IMG/VR virus record: IMGVR_UViG_3300020156_000440
Location: 1 to 31,183 of that record
Strand: one strand, 5' to 3'
DNA length: 31,183 nt
Source of the DNA: a virus
Shown here: positions 1-8,584 of the stretch, in pieces
Position numbering within the stretch: position 1 is the stretch's first letter
Layout of the letters: each line of letters opens with the position of its first letter
Program-made: the position numbers and the translations under genes
The notes under the pieces: generated by a model
Database searches by the model: none
What the model was told of the DNA's origin: nothing
Seen by the model: only the letters and a program-made list of their open reading frames with translations

Positions 1-807
1 ATGAGCGACATGGCCCTGCCGAACCTAACGAGTGTGGACCTGGAACGTCTGGTCACCTGGGCTATCCGCGACCAGAAGGGGGATCGGGACGACATGGGGC
101 TGCACCGTGTCGAGATGGCGGCGCAGATTGCGGTGCGCCAGCGTCGCCGGGGAGGGGAGGCGTTCGACTACCCGGCCGCCTACCCGATGGACAGCGTCGC
201 CAGGGCGATGGAGATCGGCGACATCGGAACCCGCATCGACGGTGGCGGCCAGATCCGGGGTGTGCCGCCGCGCCTGCACCCGGACGCCGAAGTCGTGATG
301 GACGCGATCAACGGCATGCGGGACTTCCGCCGCAAGCGCGCCGTCCTGCTGTTCGGGCGCAGCGGGGAGCGGCCGGAGTGGCTGCCGTGGGAGCAGCGCC
401 TGAAGGCGGTGGAGGTGCCGGAGACGCAGCGCGGCCGGTACCGGCACCGGATCGATGGGGAGTGGCAGCGCGTCCCCGAGCGCACGGAGGTTGCCCGGAT
501 GTACCTCGCCGCCGGCCTTCCCGCTGTCGACCAGCGCGGGCGCGGCATCCTGGAGCGCATCGAGCGGGAGGAGCGGCGGTTCACGTTCGACCGCGACGGC
601 GAGGGGCACCGCCGCCAGTTCGTGAAGTGGTGCGTCGTCGAGCCGTCGCCCAGCGTCGACCAGATCCGCAGCGTCAACGAGGTTTACGCGGAGTGGCACG
701 CGGGCATGAAAGCCCTGCTGGCCGTGCTGAGCGGCGCACTGTTGCGCGCGTATCGGCTGACAGGCTTCCATGCGCCGGCAGCACCGTGGGACGCATCCGG
801 CGGTTGA
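1..807 (+). CDS. Unknown protein upstream of the late promoter; candidate late-gene regulator
   Basis: A 268-residue protein whose ATG is the first codon of the window, so a start further upstream cannot be excluded. I do not recognise a family. It is rich in Arg and Glu, and has a conserved-looking central segment (WLPWEQRLKAV near residue 126) and a C-terminal hydrophobic helix. Its stop codon lies inside the -35 box of a good promoter (804-833), which is followed by a terminator-like hairpin and then the terminase genes. In lambdoid phages the gene in this place encodes the Q antiterminator. That role is inferred from position only; no Q signature or zinc motif is visible. It could equally be the last gene of an early operon. 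Confidence 0.6.
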   Translation: MSDMALPNLTSVDLERLVTWAIRDQKGDRDDMGLHRVEMAAQIAVRQRRRGGEAFDYPAAYPMDSVARAMEIGDIGTRIDGGGQIRGVPPRLHPDAEVVMDAINGMRDFRRKRAVLLFGRSGERPEWLPWEQRLKAVEVPETQRGRYRHRIDGEWQRVPERTEVARMYLAAGLPAVDQRGRGILERIEREERRFTFDRDGEGHRRQFVKWCVVEPSPSVDQIRSVNEVYAEWHAGMKALLAVLSGALLRAYRLTGFHAPAAPWDASGG

Positions 808-833
808 CAGTCCGAGGTTAATTCTTGCATACT
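804..833 (+). promoter_or_regulatory. Candidate late promoter
   Basis: A perfect TTGACA (804-809) is followed after 18 bases by CATACT (828-833), a 4/6 match to TATAAT, in an otherwise GC-rich region with a local AT-rich stretch (818-830). It sits just before two hairpins and the start of the packaging operon. Inferred from sequence. Confidence 0.5.
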
Positions 834-856
834 CGCACCAAGCACACGTGCGAGTA
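830..856 (+). promoter_or_regulatory. Hairpin overlapping the candidate late promoter start region
   Basis: Perfect 9-bp inverted repeat, TACTCGCAC (830-838) and GTGCGAGTA (848-856), with a 9-base loop. The left arm overlaps the candidate -10 box. It could be an operator, or the first hairpin of the leader RNA (for example a pausing or antiterminator-loading element). Confidence 0.5.
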
Positions 857-861
857 CACCG

Positions 862-898
862 AGCCGCCCCGGAGAGATCCGCGGGCGGCTTTGTCGTT
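862..898 (+). terminator. Terminator-like hairpin before the small terminase
   Basis: AGCCGCCC (862-869) pairs with GGGCGGCT (883-890) around a 13-base loop and is followed by TTGTCGTTT. The tract is interrupted, so termination may be partial. It lies between the candidate late promoter and the terminase genes, where a tR'-like site would be regulated by antitermination. Confidence 0.55.
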
Positions 899-911
899 TC
901 TGGGGGCTCCC

Positions 912-1415
912 ATGGCGCTGACCGACAAACAGCGCCGGTTCGTTGAGGAATACCTCGTCGATCTGAACGCCACGCAGGCGGCGATCCGGGCCGGCTACAG
1001 TGCGAATACGGCCGCGTCACAGGGTGAGCGGCTGTTGAGGAATGCTGAGATCCGGACAGCCATCGAGCGGGCTCAGGCCGAGCGCTCGCAACGCACGCGG
1101 GTGACGGCGGATCGTGTCATCGCCGAACTGGCGCGCATGGCACTCTACGATCCTGCGGATATTGCTGGTGCCGAGATTGCCAGCCCGGCCGATATCGCCA
1201 AGCTCCCGGAGGCGGTGCGCCGGGCGATCATCGGTTGGAGCTGGGACAAGCAGGGGCGGTTCACGCTGAAGCTCTCGCCGAAGACGCCGAGCCTTGACCT
1301 GCTGGGCCGGCACCTGGGTCTTTTCAAGGACAGGATGGAACTGACCGGCTCGAACGGCGGCCCGGTCCAGACGAGCATCGAGGTTCGGTTTGTCCGCCCC
1401 GGCGACGCAGGCTGA
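912..1415 (+). CDS. terS: Phage terminase small subunit
   Basis: A 167-residue protein of the Terminase_2 type. The N-terminus, MALTDKQRRFVEEYL then LNATQAAIRAGYS, is the classic DNA-binding helix-turn-helix opening of this family (about residues 5-50), followed by a helical oligomerisation part. It recognises packaging sites on concatemeric DNA and hands them to the large subunit. The open frame extends upstream to 825, but that part runs through the terminator hairpin. I chose ATG 912, which has a GGGGG ribosome site 5-9 bases ahead and matches the usual family start. The 3' end overlaps the next gene by 26 bases. Confidence 0.93.
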   Translation: MALTDKQRRFVEEYLVDLNATQAAIRAGYSANTAASQGERLLRNAEIRTAIERAQAERSQRTRVTADRVIAELARMALYDPADIAGAEIASPADIAKLPEAVRRAIIGWSWDKQGRFTLKLSPKTPSLDLLGRHLGLFKDRMELTGSNGGPVQTSIEVRFVRPGDAG

Positions 1416-2670
1416 GTTCCCGGAGAAGCTGGAGTGCCTGTTCCGGCCCTCCCGCTACAAGGTGCTCTACGGCGGTCGTGGCGCGTCGAAGTCGTGGGGC
1501 ATCGCTCGGGCGCTGCTGATCCTGGGGGCGCAGAAACCCCTGCGGATCCTCTGCGCACGCGAGATGCAGAAGAGCATCGCTGACTCGGTGCACAAGCTGC
1601 TGAAGGATCAGGTGGCGGCGCTGGGGTTGGCCGGCTTCTACGAGGTGCAGCAGGCGGTCATCAAGGGCTCGAACGGCACCGAGTTCACCTTTCACGGCCT
1701 GAAGCACAACGTCACGAACATCAAGTCGGCGGAGGGTGCGGACATCTGCTGGGTGGAGGAGGCGCAGACGGTCTCCAAGTCCTCCTGGGCGACACTGATC
1801 CCGACGATCCGCAAGCCGGGCTCGGAGATCTGGGTGAGCTTCAACCCGGAACTGGAGAGCGACGAAACCTATCGGCGCTTTGTGACCAAGCCGCCGCCGG
1901 ACTCCATCGTCGTCAAGGTGAACTGGTCGGACAATCCGTGGTTCCCGGACGTTCTGCGCCAGGAAATGGAGACGCTGAAGGAGAACGACCCGGACGCCTA
2001 CCTGACGGTCTGGGAAGGTCACTGCAAGCAGGTCCTCGACGGCGCGATCTACGCCAAGGAGATCCGCAAAGCCACCTCGGAAGGGCGCTTCACCAGCGTG
2101 CCCTACGACGCCGGCAAGCCGGTGCACACCTTCTGGGACCTGGGCCGGGCGGACATGACGGCGATCTGGTTCGCGCAGGTCGTCGGGTTCGAGTTCCGCG
2201 TGATCGACTACTACGAGAACCGCGGCGAGGCGCTGGGGCACTACCTCAAGGAGCTGCGCGACCGGCCGTACGTCTACGGCGACGACTGGTTGCCGCACGA
2301 CGCCCAGAACGAGCTGCTGGCCAGCGAGCGCACCATCGAACAGCAGGCGCGGGCCGCCGGCCGGACCGTGCGGATCGTGCCGAAGCTGTCGGTGGCCAAC
2401 GGCATCAACGCGGCCCGCACGATCTTCAACCGGTGCTGGTTCGACGCCGAGAAGTGCGCCGACGGCCTCCAGGCCCTGCGGCATTACCGCTACGAGGTGG
2501 ACCCGGAGACGGGCCAGTTCAGCAGCCAGCCCTTGCACGACTGGGCCAGCCACGGCGCCGACGCCTTCCGCTACATGGCGCTGGCGCTGACCGAGCCGGA
2601 CCGGGACGACGATGACGACCAGCAGCGCTACGGCCGGAAGCGCCGGGGCAAATCGTGGATGGCGACATGA
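1390..2670 (+). CDS. terL: Phage terminase large subunit (ATPase/nuclease)
   Basis: A 426-residue packaging motor of the Terminase_3/6 (PBSX-like) type. The ATPase domain shows a Walker A-like GGRGASKS at residues 28-35 and a Walker B ICWVEEA at 119-125 with its catalytic Glu pair. The nuclease domain begins near FWDLG (248-252), whose Asp250 is the expected first metal ligand, and ends with the GADAFRY segment near residue 395. It cuts DNA and drives it into the prohead through the portal. The start is TTG 1390, preceded by GAGG at 1380-1383, inside the small-subunit gene. The C-terminus is very acidic then basic (DRDDDDD, then GRKRRGKS). Confidence 0.96.
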   Translation: MSAPATQAEFPEKLECLFRPSRYKVLYGGRGASKSWGIARALLILGAQKPLRILCAREMQKSIADSVHKLLKDQVAALGLAGFYEVQQAVIKGSNGTEFTFHGLKHNVTNIKSAEGADICWVEEAQTVSKSSWATLIPTIRKPGSEIWVSFNPELESDETYRRFVTKPPPDSIVVKVNWSDNPWFPDVLRQEMETLKENDPDAYLTVWEGHCKQVLDGAIYAKEIRKATSEGRFTSVPYDAGKPVHTFWDLGRADMTAIWFAQVVGFEFRVIDYYENRGEALGHYLKELRDRPYVYGDDWLPHDAQNELLASERTIEQQARAAGRTVRIVPKLSVANGINAARTIFNRCWFDAEKCADGLQALRHYRYEVDPETGQFSSQPLHDWASHGADAFRYMALALTEPDRDDDDDQQRYGRKRRGKSWMAT

Positions 2671-4589
2671 CCGACGACGCCGAGCTGAAACCGGACATCG
2701 TGGAGGAGGCGGAAGCCTTCTTCCGCGCCAGCCGGGACCACTTTGCCAAGTGGCGTGTGAAGGCGCGCGAGGACTACGATTTCGTCGCCGGCTCGCAATG
2801 GTCTGAGGACGACCGCGCGGCGCTGGCGGAGCAACTGCGCCCGGTCGTCACCTTCAACCGCATCGGCCCGGTCATCGACAGCGTCACCGGCTCGGAGGTG
2901 AACAACCGCCAGGAGGTCCGCTACATCCCGCGCGAGATGGGCGACGTCCAGGTCAACGAGCTGCTGACCGGCGCGGCGAAGTGGGTGCGGGACGAGTGCG
3001 ACGCCGAGGACGAGGAGTCGGACGCCTTCATCGACGCGGTGATCTGCGGCATGGGCTGGACCGAGACCTACCTCGACATGGTGGAGGACCCGGACGGGAC
3101 GATCCTGGTCCGCCGTGCCGACCCGCTGGAGATGGTGCCCGACCCGACGGCGCGGCAGGCCAACCTCGCCGACGCCAAGCGGGTGATGCGGGTGCGCAAG
3201 GTGGAGCGCCAGTTCGTCCGCGACACGTGGCCGGAGACGGCGGCCGAGATCACCAGCGACGCCGCGCCCTGGACCGGCTACCACGAGGCGGAGGACGAGC
3301 CGCACGACGCGGACGAGGCGCGGTTCTACCGCAACGACCAGCGCCCGGACCGCGGCGCCGACCTCGAACACTGGACGGTGGCGCACTACCAGGTGTTCCG
3401 CGCCAAGGTCGTGTGGACGCTGGTCGATCCGATGTCCGGGCAGCTGACCGAACTGGAGGACGCGCAGTACCAGGTGTTCGCCAAGCGCGCTGGACAACTC
3501 GGGCTTCCGGTCCGCTCGGTGCGCCGGCCGCGCCGCTACGTCCACGAGGCCTACGTCTGCGGTAAGACGGTGCTGCACGAAGGCGAGGCGCCGTGCCCGC
3601 ACTCGTTCTCCTACCGTGCGATCACCGGCAAGCGGGACCGCAACAACGGCACGTGGTACGGGCTGGTGCGGGGCATGAAGGACCCGCAGCGCTGGGCCAA
3701 CAAGTGGCTGTCCCAGACTATGCACATCATCAACTCGAACTCGAAGGGCGGGTTGCTGGCGGAAAAGGACGCCTTCGTGAACCCGCGCAAGGCGGAAGCC
3801 GAATGGTCGCGCCCCGACGCGATCACGCTGCTGAACCACGGCGGGCTGGACAAGATCAGGGAGAAGGCGGCGACGCAGTATCCGCAGGGCATCGTCGACC
3901 TGATGACCTTCGCGGTCAGCAGCATCCGCGACGTCTCGGGCGTGAACCTCGAACTGCTGGGCATGGCCGACCGGGACCAGCCGGGCATCCTGGAGCAGCA
4001 GCGCAGCAAGGCGGCGCTGACGGTGCTGGCCGGCATGTTCAACAGCCTGCGCCGGTACCGCAAGGAACAGGGCCGGCTGCTGCTGCACATGATCACGCAG
4101 TACCTGTCGGACGGCCGGCTGATCCGCATCACCGGCGGCGACGGCGCCGAACGCTACCTGCCGCTGGTGCGGATGCCGGACACGGTGCGCTTCGACGTGA
4201 TCGTGGACGACGCGCCGACCAGCCCGAACCAGAAGGAACAGGCTTTCACGGTGCTGATGCAGTTGCTGCCCATGCTGCTGCCGGCCGGCATCCCCATCCC
4301 GCCGGAGGTGGTGGACTACGCGCCGATCCCCGCCTCGCTGGCGGCGAAGTGGAAGCAGATGCTCGTCAGCATGACGCAGCCGAAGCCGCCGAGCCCGGCC
4401 GCGCAGGCGCAGGCGCGGCGCGTCGAGGCGGACACGGAGCAGAAGCGCTCCGCCGCGATGCTCAACGTCGCCAAGGCGCAGGCCACCACGGCGGGCGCGC
4501 AACTCGACATGGTCCGCGCCACCGCCGACGCGCTGGCACCGCCGGCGGCGCAAGCGCCCCAACCCATGCCGCCGGACTTCCCGGCGTGA
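2667..4589 (+). CDS. P22-like phage portal protein
   Basis: A 640-residue portal protein. The early segment LRPVVTFNRIGPVIDSVTG, followed by NNRQEVRY, is typical of P22-type portals, which form the dodecameric DNA channel at one capsid vertex. ATG 2667 overlaps the TerL stop as ATGA, so it is preferred over GTG 2655. The C-terminal 90 residues are Ala/Pro/Gln-rich with a predicted helix, as in the extended barrel of this family. Position directly after TerL and before the scaffold fits. Confidence 0.93.
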   Translation: MTDDAELKPDIVEEAEAFFRASRDHFAKWRVKAREDYDFVAGSQWSEDDRAALAEQLRPVVTFNRIGPVIDSVTGSEVNNRQEVRYIPREMGDVQVNELLTGAAKWVRDECDAEDEESDAFIDAVICGMGWTETYLDMVEDPDGTILVRRADPLEMVPDPTARQANLADAKRVMRVRKVERQFVRDTWPETAAEITSDAAPWTGYHEAEDEPHDADEARFYRNDQRPDRGADLEHWTVAHYQVFRAKVVWTLVDPMSGQLTELEDAQYQVFAKRAGQLGLPVRSVRRPRRYVHEAYVCGKTVLHEGEAPCPHSFSYRAITGKRDRNNGTWYGLVRGMKDPQRWANKWLSQTMHIINSNSKGGLLAEKDAFVNPRKAEAEWSRPDAITLLNHGGLDKIREKAATQYPQGIVDLMTFAVSSIRDVSGVNLELLGMADRDQPGILEQQRSKAALTVLAGMFNSLRRYRKEQGRLLLHMITQYLSDGRLIRITGGDGAERYLPLVRMPDTVRFDVIVDDAPTSPNQKEQAFTVLMQLLPMLLPAGIPIPPEVVDYAPIPASLAAKWKQMLVSMTQPKPPSPAAQAQARRVEADTEQKRSAAMLNVAKAQATTAGAQLDMVRATADALAPPAAQAPQPMPPDFPA

Positions 4590-4594
4590 CGCTG

Positions 4595-4613
4595 CCCGCG
4601 GGCGTGCCGCGGG
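4595..4613 (+). promoter_or_regulatory. Hairpin between portal and scaffold genes
   Basis: CCCGCGG (4595-4601) pairs with CCGCGGG (4607-4613) with a 5-base loop. No T-tract follows, so it is more likely an mRNA processing or stability element than a full terminator. Confidence 0.35.
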
Positions 4614-4651
4614 TCCGGAACCGGGCCGCATCCCGGTAGAGGAAGCACACC

Positions 4652-5515
4652 ATGGACGGAGAACTGGACGACGTGCTCGGTGCCCCGAGCGCGGAGGAGA
4701 CGCAGTATTTCGAGAGCCGGGGCGAGACGGGCCCGGCCGAACCGCCGCCGGAGCCAGCCACCCCGGCCGCACCGCCGGCGGACCCCGCGGCCCCGGCCGA
4801 ACCGCCCGCCGCGCCCGCCGACCAGGGCGGGGACGAGCGCAAGTACGTGCCGCTGGCCGCCCTCCAGGAGGAGCGGCGCCACCGGCAGGACCTCCAGCGC
4901 CAGTTCGAGGAGCTGAAGGCGCAGCTCGGCGGCCCGAAGCCAGCCGAGGCGCCCCCGGCTCCGACGGTGGATGACGACCCGATCGCCGTCTTGAAGGCGA
5001 CGGCCGAACGTGTGCAGGCCTTCGAGCAGCGGCAGGCCGAAGAGGCGATGCAGCAGCGATTCATGGGCCACGTCGGCAACCTGGAAGCGCAGTTCGTGCA
5101 GACGACGCCGGACTACGGCGACGCCATGAAGTTCATGGTGGAGGCGCGCGACCGGCAACTGCAGCTCTTCGGCGTCACCGATCCGGGGCAACGCGCGGCG
5201 ATCCTCGCGAACGAGGCGCGCGCGTTGTCGGCGGGTGCGCTCCAGGCCGGCGAGAACCCGGCGGCGCGGGCCTACGAGCTGGCGAAGGCGCTCGGCTACC
5301 AGAAGGCGGCCCCGGCCGCGCCGGCTCAGACGGCGGCGAACCCCGCCGAGAAGATCGAAGCCCTTCAGCGGACGGCCGCGGCGGCACGCTCGCTGTCCTC
5401 CGGTTCGGGCGGCGCTCCGCCCGCCGAGCTGACGGCGGAGGTGCTGGCCGGCATGTCGGATGATGAGTTCGAGAAGCTGTCGCCGGAGCAATTCCGCAAG
5501 GCCATGGGCGGCTGA
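4652..5515 (+). CDS. Head scaffolding / morphogenesis protein
   Basis: A 287-residue acidic protein between portal and major capsid, the usual place for a scaffold. The N-terminus is a Pro/Ala linker (about residues 28-60), then a long charged helix likely to form a coiled coil (about 65-135), and a helical C-terminus ending DDEFEKLSPEQFRKAMGG. Scaffolds guide coat assembly and leave the prohead. The composition and place support the call; no sequence signature proves it. The start has an AGGAAG ribosome site 8 bases upstream. Confidence 0.75.
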   Translation: MDGELDDVLGAPSAEETQYFESRGETGPAEPPPEPATPAAPPADPAAPAEPPAAPADQGGDERKYVPLAALQEERRHRQDLQRQFEELKAQLGGPKPAEAPPAPTVDDDPIAVLKATAERVQAFEQRQAEEAMQQRFMGHVGNLEAQFVQTTPDYGDAMKFMVEARDRQLQLFGVTDPGQRAAILANEARALSAGALQAGENPAARAYELAKALGYQKAAPAAPAQTAANPAEKIEALQRTAAAARSLSSGSGGAPPAELTAEVLAGMSDDEFEKLSPEQFRKAMGG

Positions 5516-5548
5516 CAGCCGTACCCACCGGGCACCGGGGCGGCCCTG

Positions 5549-5578
5549 AACGCCCCGTTCGCCCTCCGCCGGGGCGTT
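5549..5578 (+). promoter_or_regulatory. Hairpin between scaffold and major capsid genes
   Basis: AACGCCCC (5549-5556) and GGGGCGTT (5571-5578) form an 8-bp stem with a 14-base loop in the 151-base gap before the capsid gene. There is no T-run. It may stabilise or process the capsid message, which must be made in excess. The rest of the gap holds only the capsid ribosome site (GGAG at 5655). Confidence 0.4.
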
Positions 5579-5666
5579 ATCCGGCTGATCGCTCTCTCGC
5601 CAGCGCACGGGCGGACCGCTGCCCCCGGAACGGGGCACCCGATCCCACATTCCCGGAGTATTTCCC

Positions 5667-6755
5667 ATGGCAGGCACGTCCTATGGGGTGAACCACCCCC
5701 TGGCGGTCAAGCTCTGGTCGCGCAAGCTGATGAGCGAGGCGATCAAGGCCACCTGGTTCAGCAAGTTCATCGGCACGTCGGCCAACTCCATCGTGCAGAT
5801 CAAGTCGGAGACGTCGAAGGACTCCGGCGACAAGGTCACGTTCGGCCTGCGCGCGCGGCTGCGCGGCGCCGGCGTCCAGGGCGACGCCACGCTGGAGGGC
5901 AACGAGGAGGCGCTGACCACCTACGACGACAACGTCATCATCGACCAGATGCGCCACGCGGTGCGCTCCAAGGGCAAGATGAGCGAGCAGCGCGTGCCCT
6001 TCAACGTGCGCGACGAGGCCAAGGAGGGCCTGAAGGACTGGTTCGCCGAGCGCCTGGACGTGTGGTTCTTCAACCAGCTGGCCGGCTACACGGCGGAAAC
6101 CCGCACGCTGTTCACCGGCAATCAGGCGGTCGTCGCGCCCGACGCCTACCACCGCATCTTCGCCGGCACCGGCAACGCCGCCGACGAGGATCTGGCGGAC
6201 ACCGACCTCTTCTCCCTCTCCCTGATCGACAAGGCGGTGGAGCTGGCCAACACGCTGGACCACGAGACGGCCGAAGGCCTCGTTCCGCTGCGCCCGCTGC
6301 GCATGGACGGCGAGGACAAGTACGTCATGTTCCTGCACGACTACCAGGTCACCGACCTGCGCACGACCACGTCGACCGGGCAGTGGCTGGACATCCAGAA
6401 GGCGGCCATGGCCGGCGGGCAGGTGTCGAAAAACCCGATCTACACCGGCGCTCTGGGCGAATACAACGGCGTCATCCTGCACAAGGCCAACCGCGTGCCG
6501 AAGGGCGTGCACTCGTCCACCGGGGCGGCGATCGACACCGTGCGCCGGGCCGTGCTGTGCGGCGCGCAGGCGGCGGCCATGGCGTTCGGCCAGGGTGGCA
6601 GCCTGAACAAGATGGACTGGACGGAAGAACTCTTCGACTACGGCAACCAGCTCGGCGTCGCCGCCGGGATGATCGCCGGCCTGAAGAAGACCCGGTTCAA
6701 CGACCGCGACTTCGGCACGATCGTGGTGTCGACGTACGCGGCCAAGCACAGCTGA
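5667..6755 (+). CDS. Major capsid protein, N4-gp56 family
   Basis: A 362-residue coat protein. The N-terminus, MAGTSYGVNHPLAVKLWSRK, and the following AIKATWFSKFIG and GDKVTFGLRARLRG segments match the N4-gp56 coat family, which has the HK97 fold. The protein has a mixed alpha/beta middle with the long central helix region (about 195-215) and ends TIVVSTYAAKHS. It builds the icosahedral shell around the scaffold. Pairing an N4-gp56-type coat with a P22-type portal is common in this group of podoviruses. Confidence 0.93.
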   Translation: MAGTSYGVNHPLAVKLWSRKLMSEAIKATWFSKFIGTSANSIVQIKSETSKDSGDKVTFGLRARLRGAGVQGDATLEGNEEALTTYDDNVIIDQMRHAVRSKGKMSEQRVPFNVRDEAKEGLKDWFAERLDVWFFNQLAGYTAETRTLFTGNQAVVAPDAYHRIFAGTGNAADEDLADTDLFSLSLIDKAVELANTLDHETAEGLVPLRPLRMDGEDKYVMFLHDYQVTDLRTTTSTGQWLDIQKAAMAGGQVSKNPIYTGALGEYNGVILHKANRVPKGVHSSTGAAIDTVRRAVLCGAQAAAMAFGQGGSLNKMDWTEELFDYGNQLGVAAGMIAGLKKTRFNDRDFGTIVVSTYAAKHS

Positions 6756-6770
6756 GCGGAGGGCTGACCG

Positions 6771-7205
6771 ATGACCGCACACACCCGCGCCAAGATCCGC
6801 GACGCCGAGGTGCCCGACCTCGGCGTCGGCATCACGCCCGTCATCCACACCGTCGCCATCTCGGCGACGACCGCGTCGGGCGGCATCGCCGCCAGCGACA
6901 CGGTGGAGTGCTTCGACCTGCCCAAGGGCGTCCGCCTCGTGGACGCCTCCATCCGCGTGTCGGGCGACGTGTCCGCCACCACCGGCACCGCCACCGTCCA
7001 GCTCCAGGCCAAGCAGGACAGCACGACGATCAACCTGACCGACGCGCTGAACGCCGACGCCGCCGGCTCCAAGCGGATGAACATCGCCCCGCCGGCCGTC
7101 AACACCGACCACGTGACGACCGTGCAGTTCACCGTCGCCACCGCGGCCCTCGACACCACCGCGAGCGGCACCGTCGAGGTGATGGTGCAGTACCAGGCGC
7201 CGTGA
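6771..7205 (+). CDS. Candidate head decoration protein
   Basis: A 144-residue, Thr/Ala/Val-rich protein, predicted mostly beta-strand, with no transmembrane segment. Its place directly after the major capsid gene, its small size and its beta-sandwich-like composition suggest a decoration or head-stabilising protein. I do not recognise a specific family. It has a good ribosome site (GGAGGG at 6758-6763) and its stop overlaps the next start as TGATG. Confidence 0.6.
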   Translation: MTAHTRAKIRDAEVPDLGVGITPVIHTVAISATTASGGIAASDTVECFDLPKGVRLVDASIRVSGDVSATTGTATVQLQAKQDSTTINLTDALNADAAGSKRMNIAPPAVNTDHVTTVQFTVATAALDTTASGTVEVMVQYQAP

Positions 7206-7804
7206 TGACCGACGCCCCCCGTTCCGTCGCCATCGTCGCCGCCGGCCCGTCGGCGCTGTCGTGGCTCAACGCCTGCAACGCCGTCGGCGGGCGCCGGCTG
7301 GTGGCGGACGAGGTGTGGACGGTCAACGGCATGGCCGACCTGATCCAGGCGGATCGGGTGTTCATGATGGACGGGGTGGAGCACTCGCTCGCCCCGTCGC
7401 ATCCGCTGTCCCCCGGCTTCGCCACGTGGCTCCCCCGCCATCCCGGCCCGGTCTACGTGCCCGCCCCGGACGAGCGGGCGCCCGGCGCCGTGGCCTACCC
7501 GCTGCACGACGTCGTGCGGGCGACCGGCACGGCGTACTTCCGCTCGTCGGTGGCCTACGCGATCGGGCTCGCCATGCTGCTCAAGGTGGAGCGCCTGGAG
7601 CTGTACGGCTGCGACTTCGCCCTGGCCGATGGCCGCTACGAGGAGGGGCGCGCCAACGTCGAGTTCCTGCTCGGGCTCGCCGCGGCGCGCGGCATGCGCC
7701 TCACGCTGCCGCACACCACCGCCCTGCTCGGCACCGCCGGCGGGCGCGTCCTCTACGGCTATGGCCGCCCTTTCGATCCCACGGAGATGCCGGCCGATGA
7801 ATGA
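7205..7804 (+). CDS. MptE-like / DUF115-like Rossmann protein in the head operon
   Basis: A 199-residue soluble protein. The N-terminal SVAIVAAGPSALSWLN (7-22) is a beta-strand/GxGPS-type turn as seen in the 6-hydroxymethylpterin diphosphokinase MptE-like (DUF115) fold. A later strand, LELYGCDFALADGRY (131-145), carries the conserved GxD element of these proteins. The function in phages is not known to me; a nucleotide- or sugar-phosphate-related activity is only a fold-based guess. It starts at TGATG and ends in ATGAATGA shared with the next gene. Confidence 0.6.
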   Translation: MTDAPRSVAIVAAGPSALSWLNACNAVGGRRLVADEVWTVNGMADLIQADRVFMMDGVEHSLAPSHPLSPGFATWLPRHPGPVYVPAPDERAPGAVAYPLHDVVRATGTAYFRSSVAYAIGLAMLLKVERLELYGCDFALADGRYEEGRANVEFLLGLAAARGMRLTLPHTTALLGTAGGRVLYGYGRPFDPTEMPADE

Positions 7805-7961
7805 CCGTCCCTGCCGCCGGCGAGCGATCTGGGCGCAACGGGCCGAAAAGCCCGCTGCCGTCCGGGCGCCCGACCCGCCCGCGCCTCCGCCGCCCGCCGT
7901 TCCCGACGAAGCCGCGCCGCCCGCCAAGCCCGAACGGCCCAGCCGCAAGCCGAGAGCCTGA
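7797..7961 (+). CDS. Small basic Pro-rich protein
   Basis: A 54-residue protein with an Arg-rich start (MNDRPCRRRAIWAQRAEK) followed by a Pro/Ala/Lys-rich tail ending RKPRA. It starts 8 bases before the preceding stop and ends 2 bases before the next start, so coupling supports a real gene. I do not recognise it; a small structural or linker protein is possible. Confidence 0.5.
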   Translation: MNDRPCRRRAIWAQRAEKPAAVRAPDPPAPPPPAVPDEAAPPAKPERPSRKPRA

Positions 7962-7963
7962 CC

Positions 7964-8575
7964 ATGTCCACCCTCGGGCAACTGAAGGCGCGCATCGCGC
8001 GCAAGCTTTCGCGCGACGACATGACGGACGAGATCGCCGACGCCATCCAGGCGGCGATCAGGCACTACCAGCGCCGGCGCTTCACCTTCAACGAGGCGCG
8101 GGCCACCACCATCACGGCGGCCGGGACCGAGTACTACGACCTGCCGTCCAACCTGATCGAGATCGACGTCCTGAAGCTTGCCGACGGGGACCGAACGGAG
8201 CCGCTGACGCCACGCGACTACGCCTGGATGGACGGCGTGTCGTCGCAACCGTCGCACCGCGGCGAGCCGTCGGACTACGCCGTGTTCGCCGGCCAGCTCC
8301 GGCTCTACCCGATCCCGGATGGCGTCTACACGCTGGCCATCGCCTATGTGAAACGGCTGCCGGCCCTGGCGTCCGACAGCGACGGCAACGCCTGGACCGA
8401 CGACGCGCAGGACCTGATCTGCTTCCGCGCGCTGGCCGACCTGTACGGCTCGGAACTGCGCGACCTGGAAATGGCCGCCGCGATGGAGACGGCGGCGCGG
8501 CAGATCCTCGAGGACCTGACCGGCGACACGCTCGCGCGGGTCTCCACCGGTCGCCTTCGCCCCACCGCCTTTTGA
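7964..8575 (+). CDS. Phage head-tail adaptor protein
   Basis: A 203-residue protein with the pattern of podovirus adaptors: an N-terminal MSTLGQLKARIARKL and a helix ending AAIRHYQRRRFTFNEA (about 27-45), then a beta-rich middle (EYYDLPSNLIEIDVL) and a C-terminal helical hairpin. Such proteins form the ring under the portal that connects to the tail hub. The family assignment comes from overall pattern and position. Confidence 0.75.
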   Translation: MSTLGQLKARIARKLSRDDMTDEIADAIQAAIRHYQRRRFTFNEARATTITAAGTEYYDLPSNLIEIDVLKLADGDRTEPLTPRDYAWMDGVSSQPSHRGEPSDYAVFAGQLRLYPIPDGVYTLAIAYVKRLPALASDSDGNAWTDDAQDLICFRALADLYGSELRDLEMAAAMETAARQILEDLTGDTLARVSTGRLRPTAF

Positions 8576-8584
8576 GGAACCACC

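Noticed and set aside
825-911. Upstream extension of the small terminase
   Set aside because: It runs through the promoter and terminator hairpins and has no ribosome site; ATG 912 matches the family start.
2628-4772. 714-aa minus-strand frame opposite the portal gene, and similar long minus frames at 6638-9520 and 8958-11369
   Set aside because: Long antisense frames are expected from the strong GC bias at third codon positions; composition is Arg/Val/Gly/His-rich with no motif, and the plus-strand genes are recognisable.
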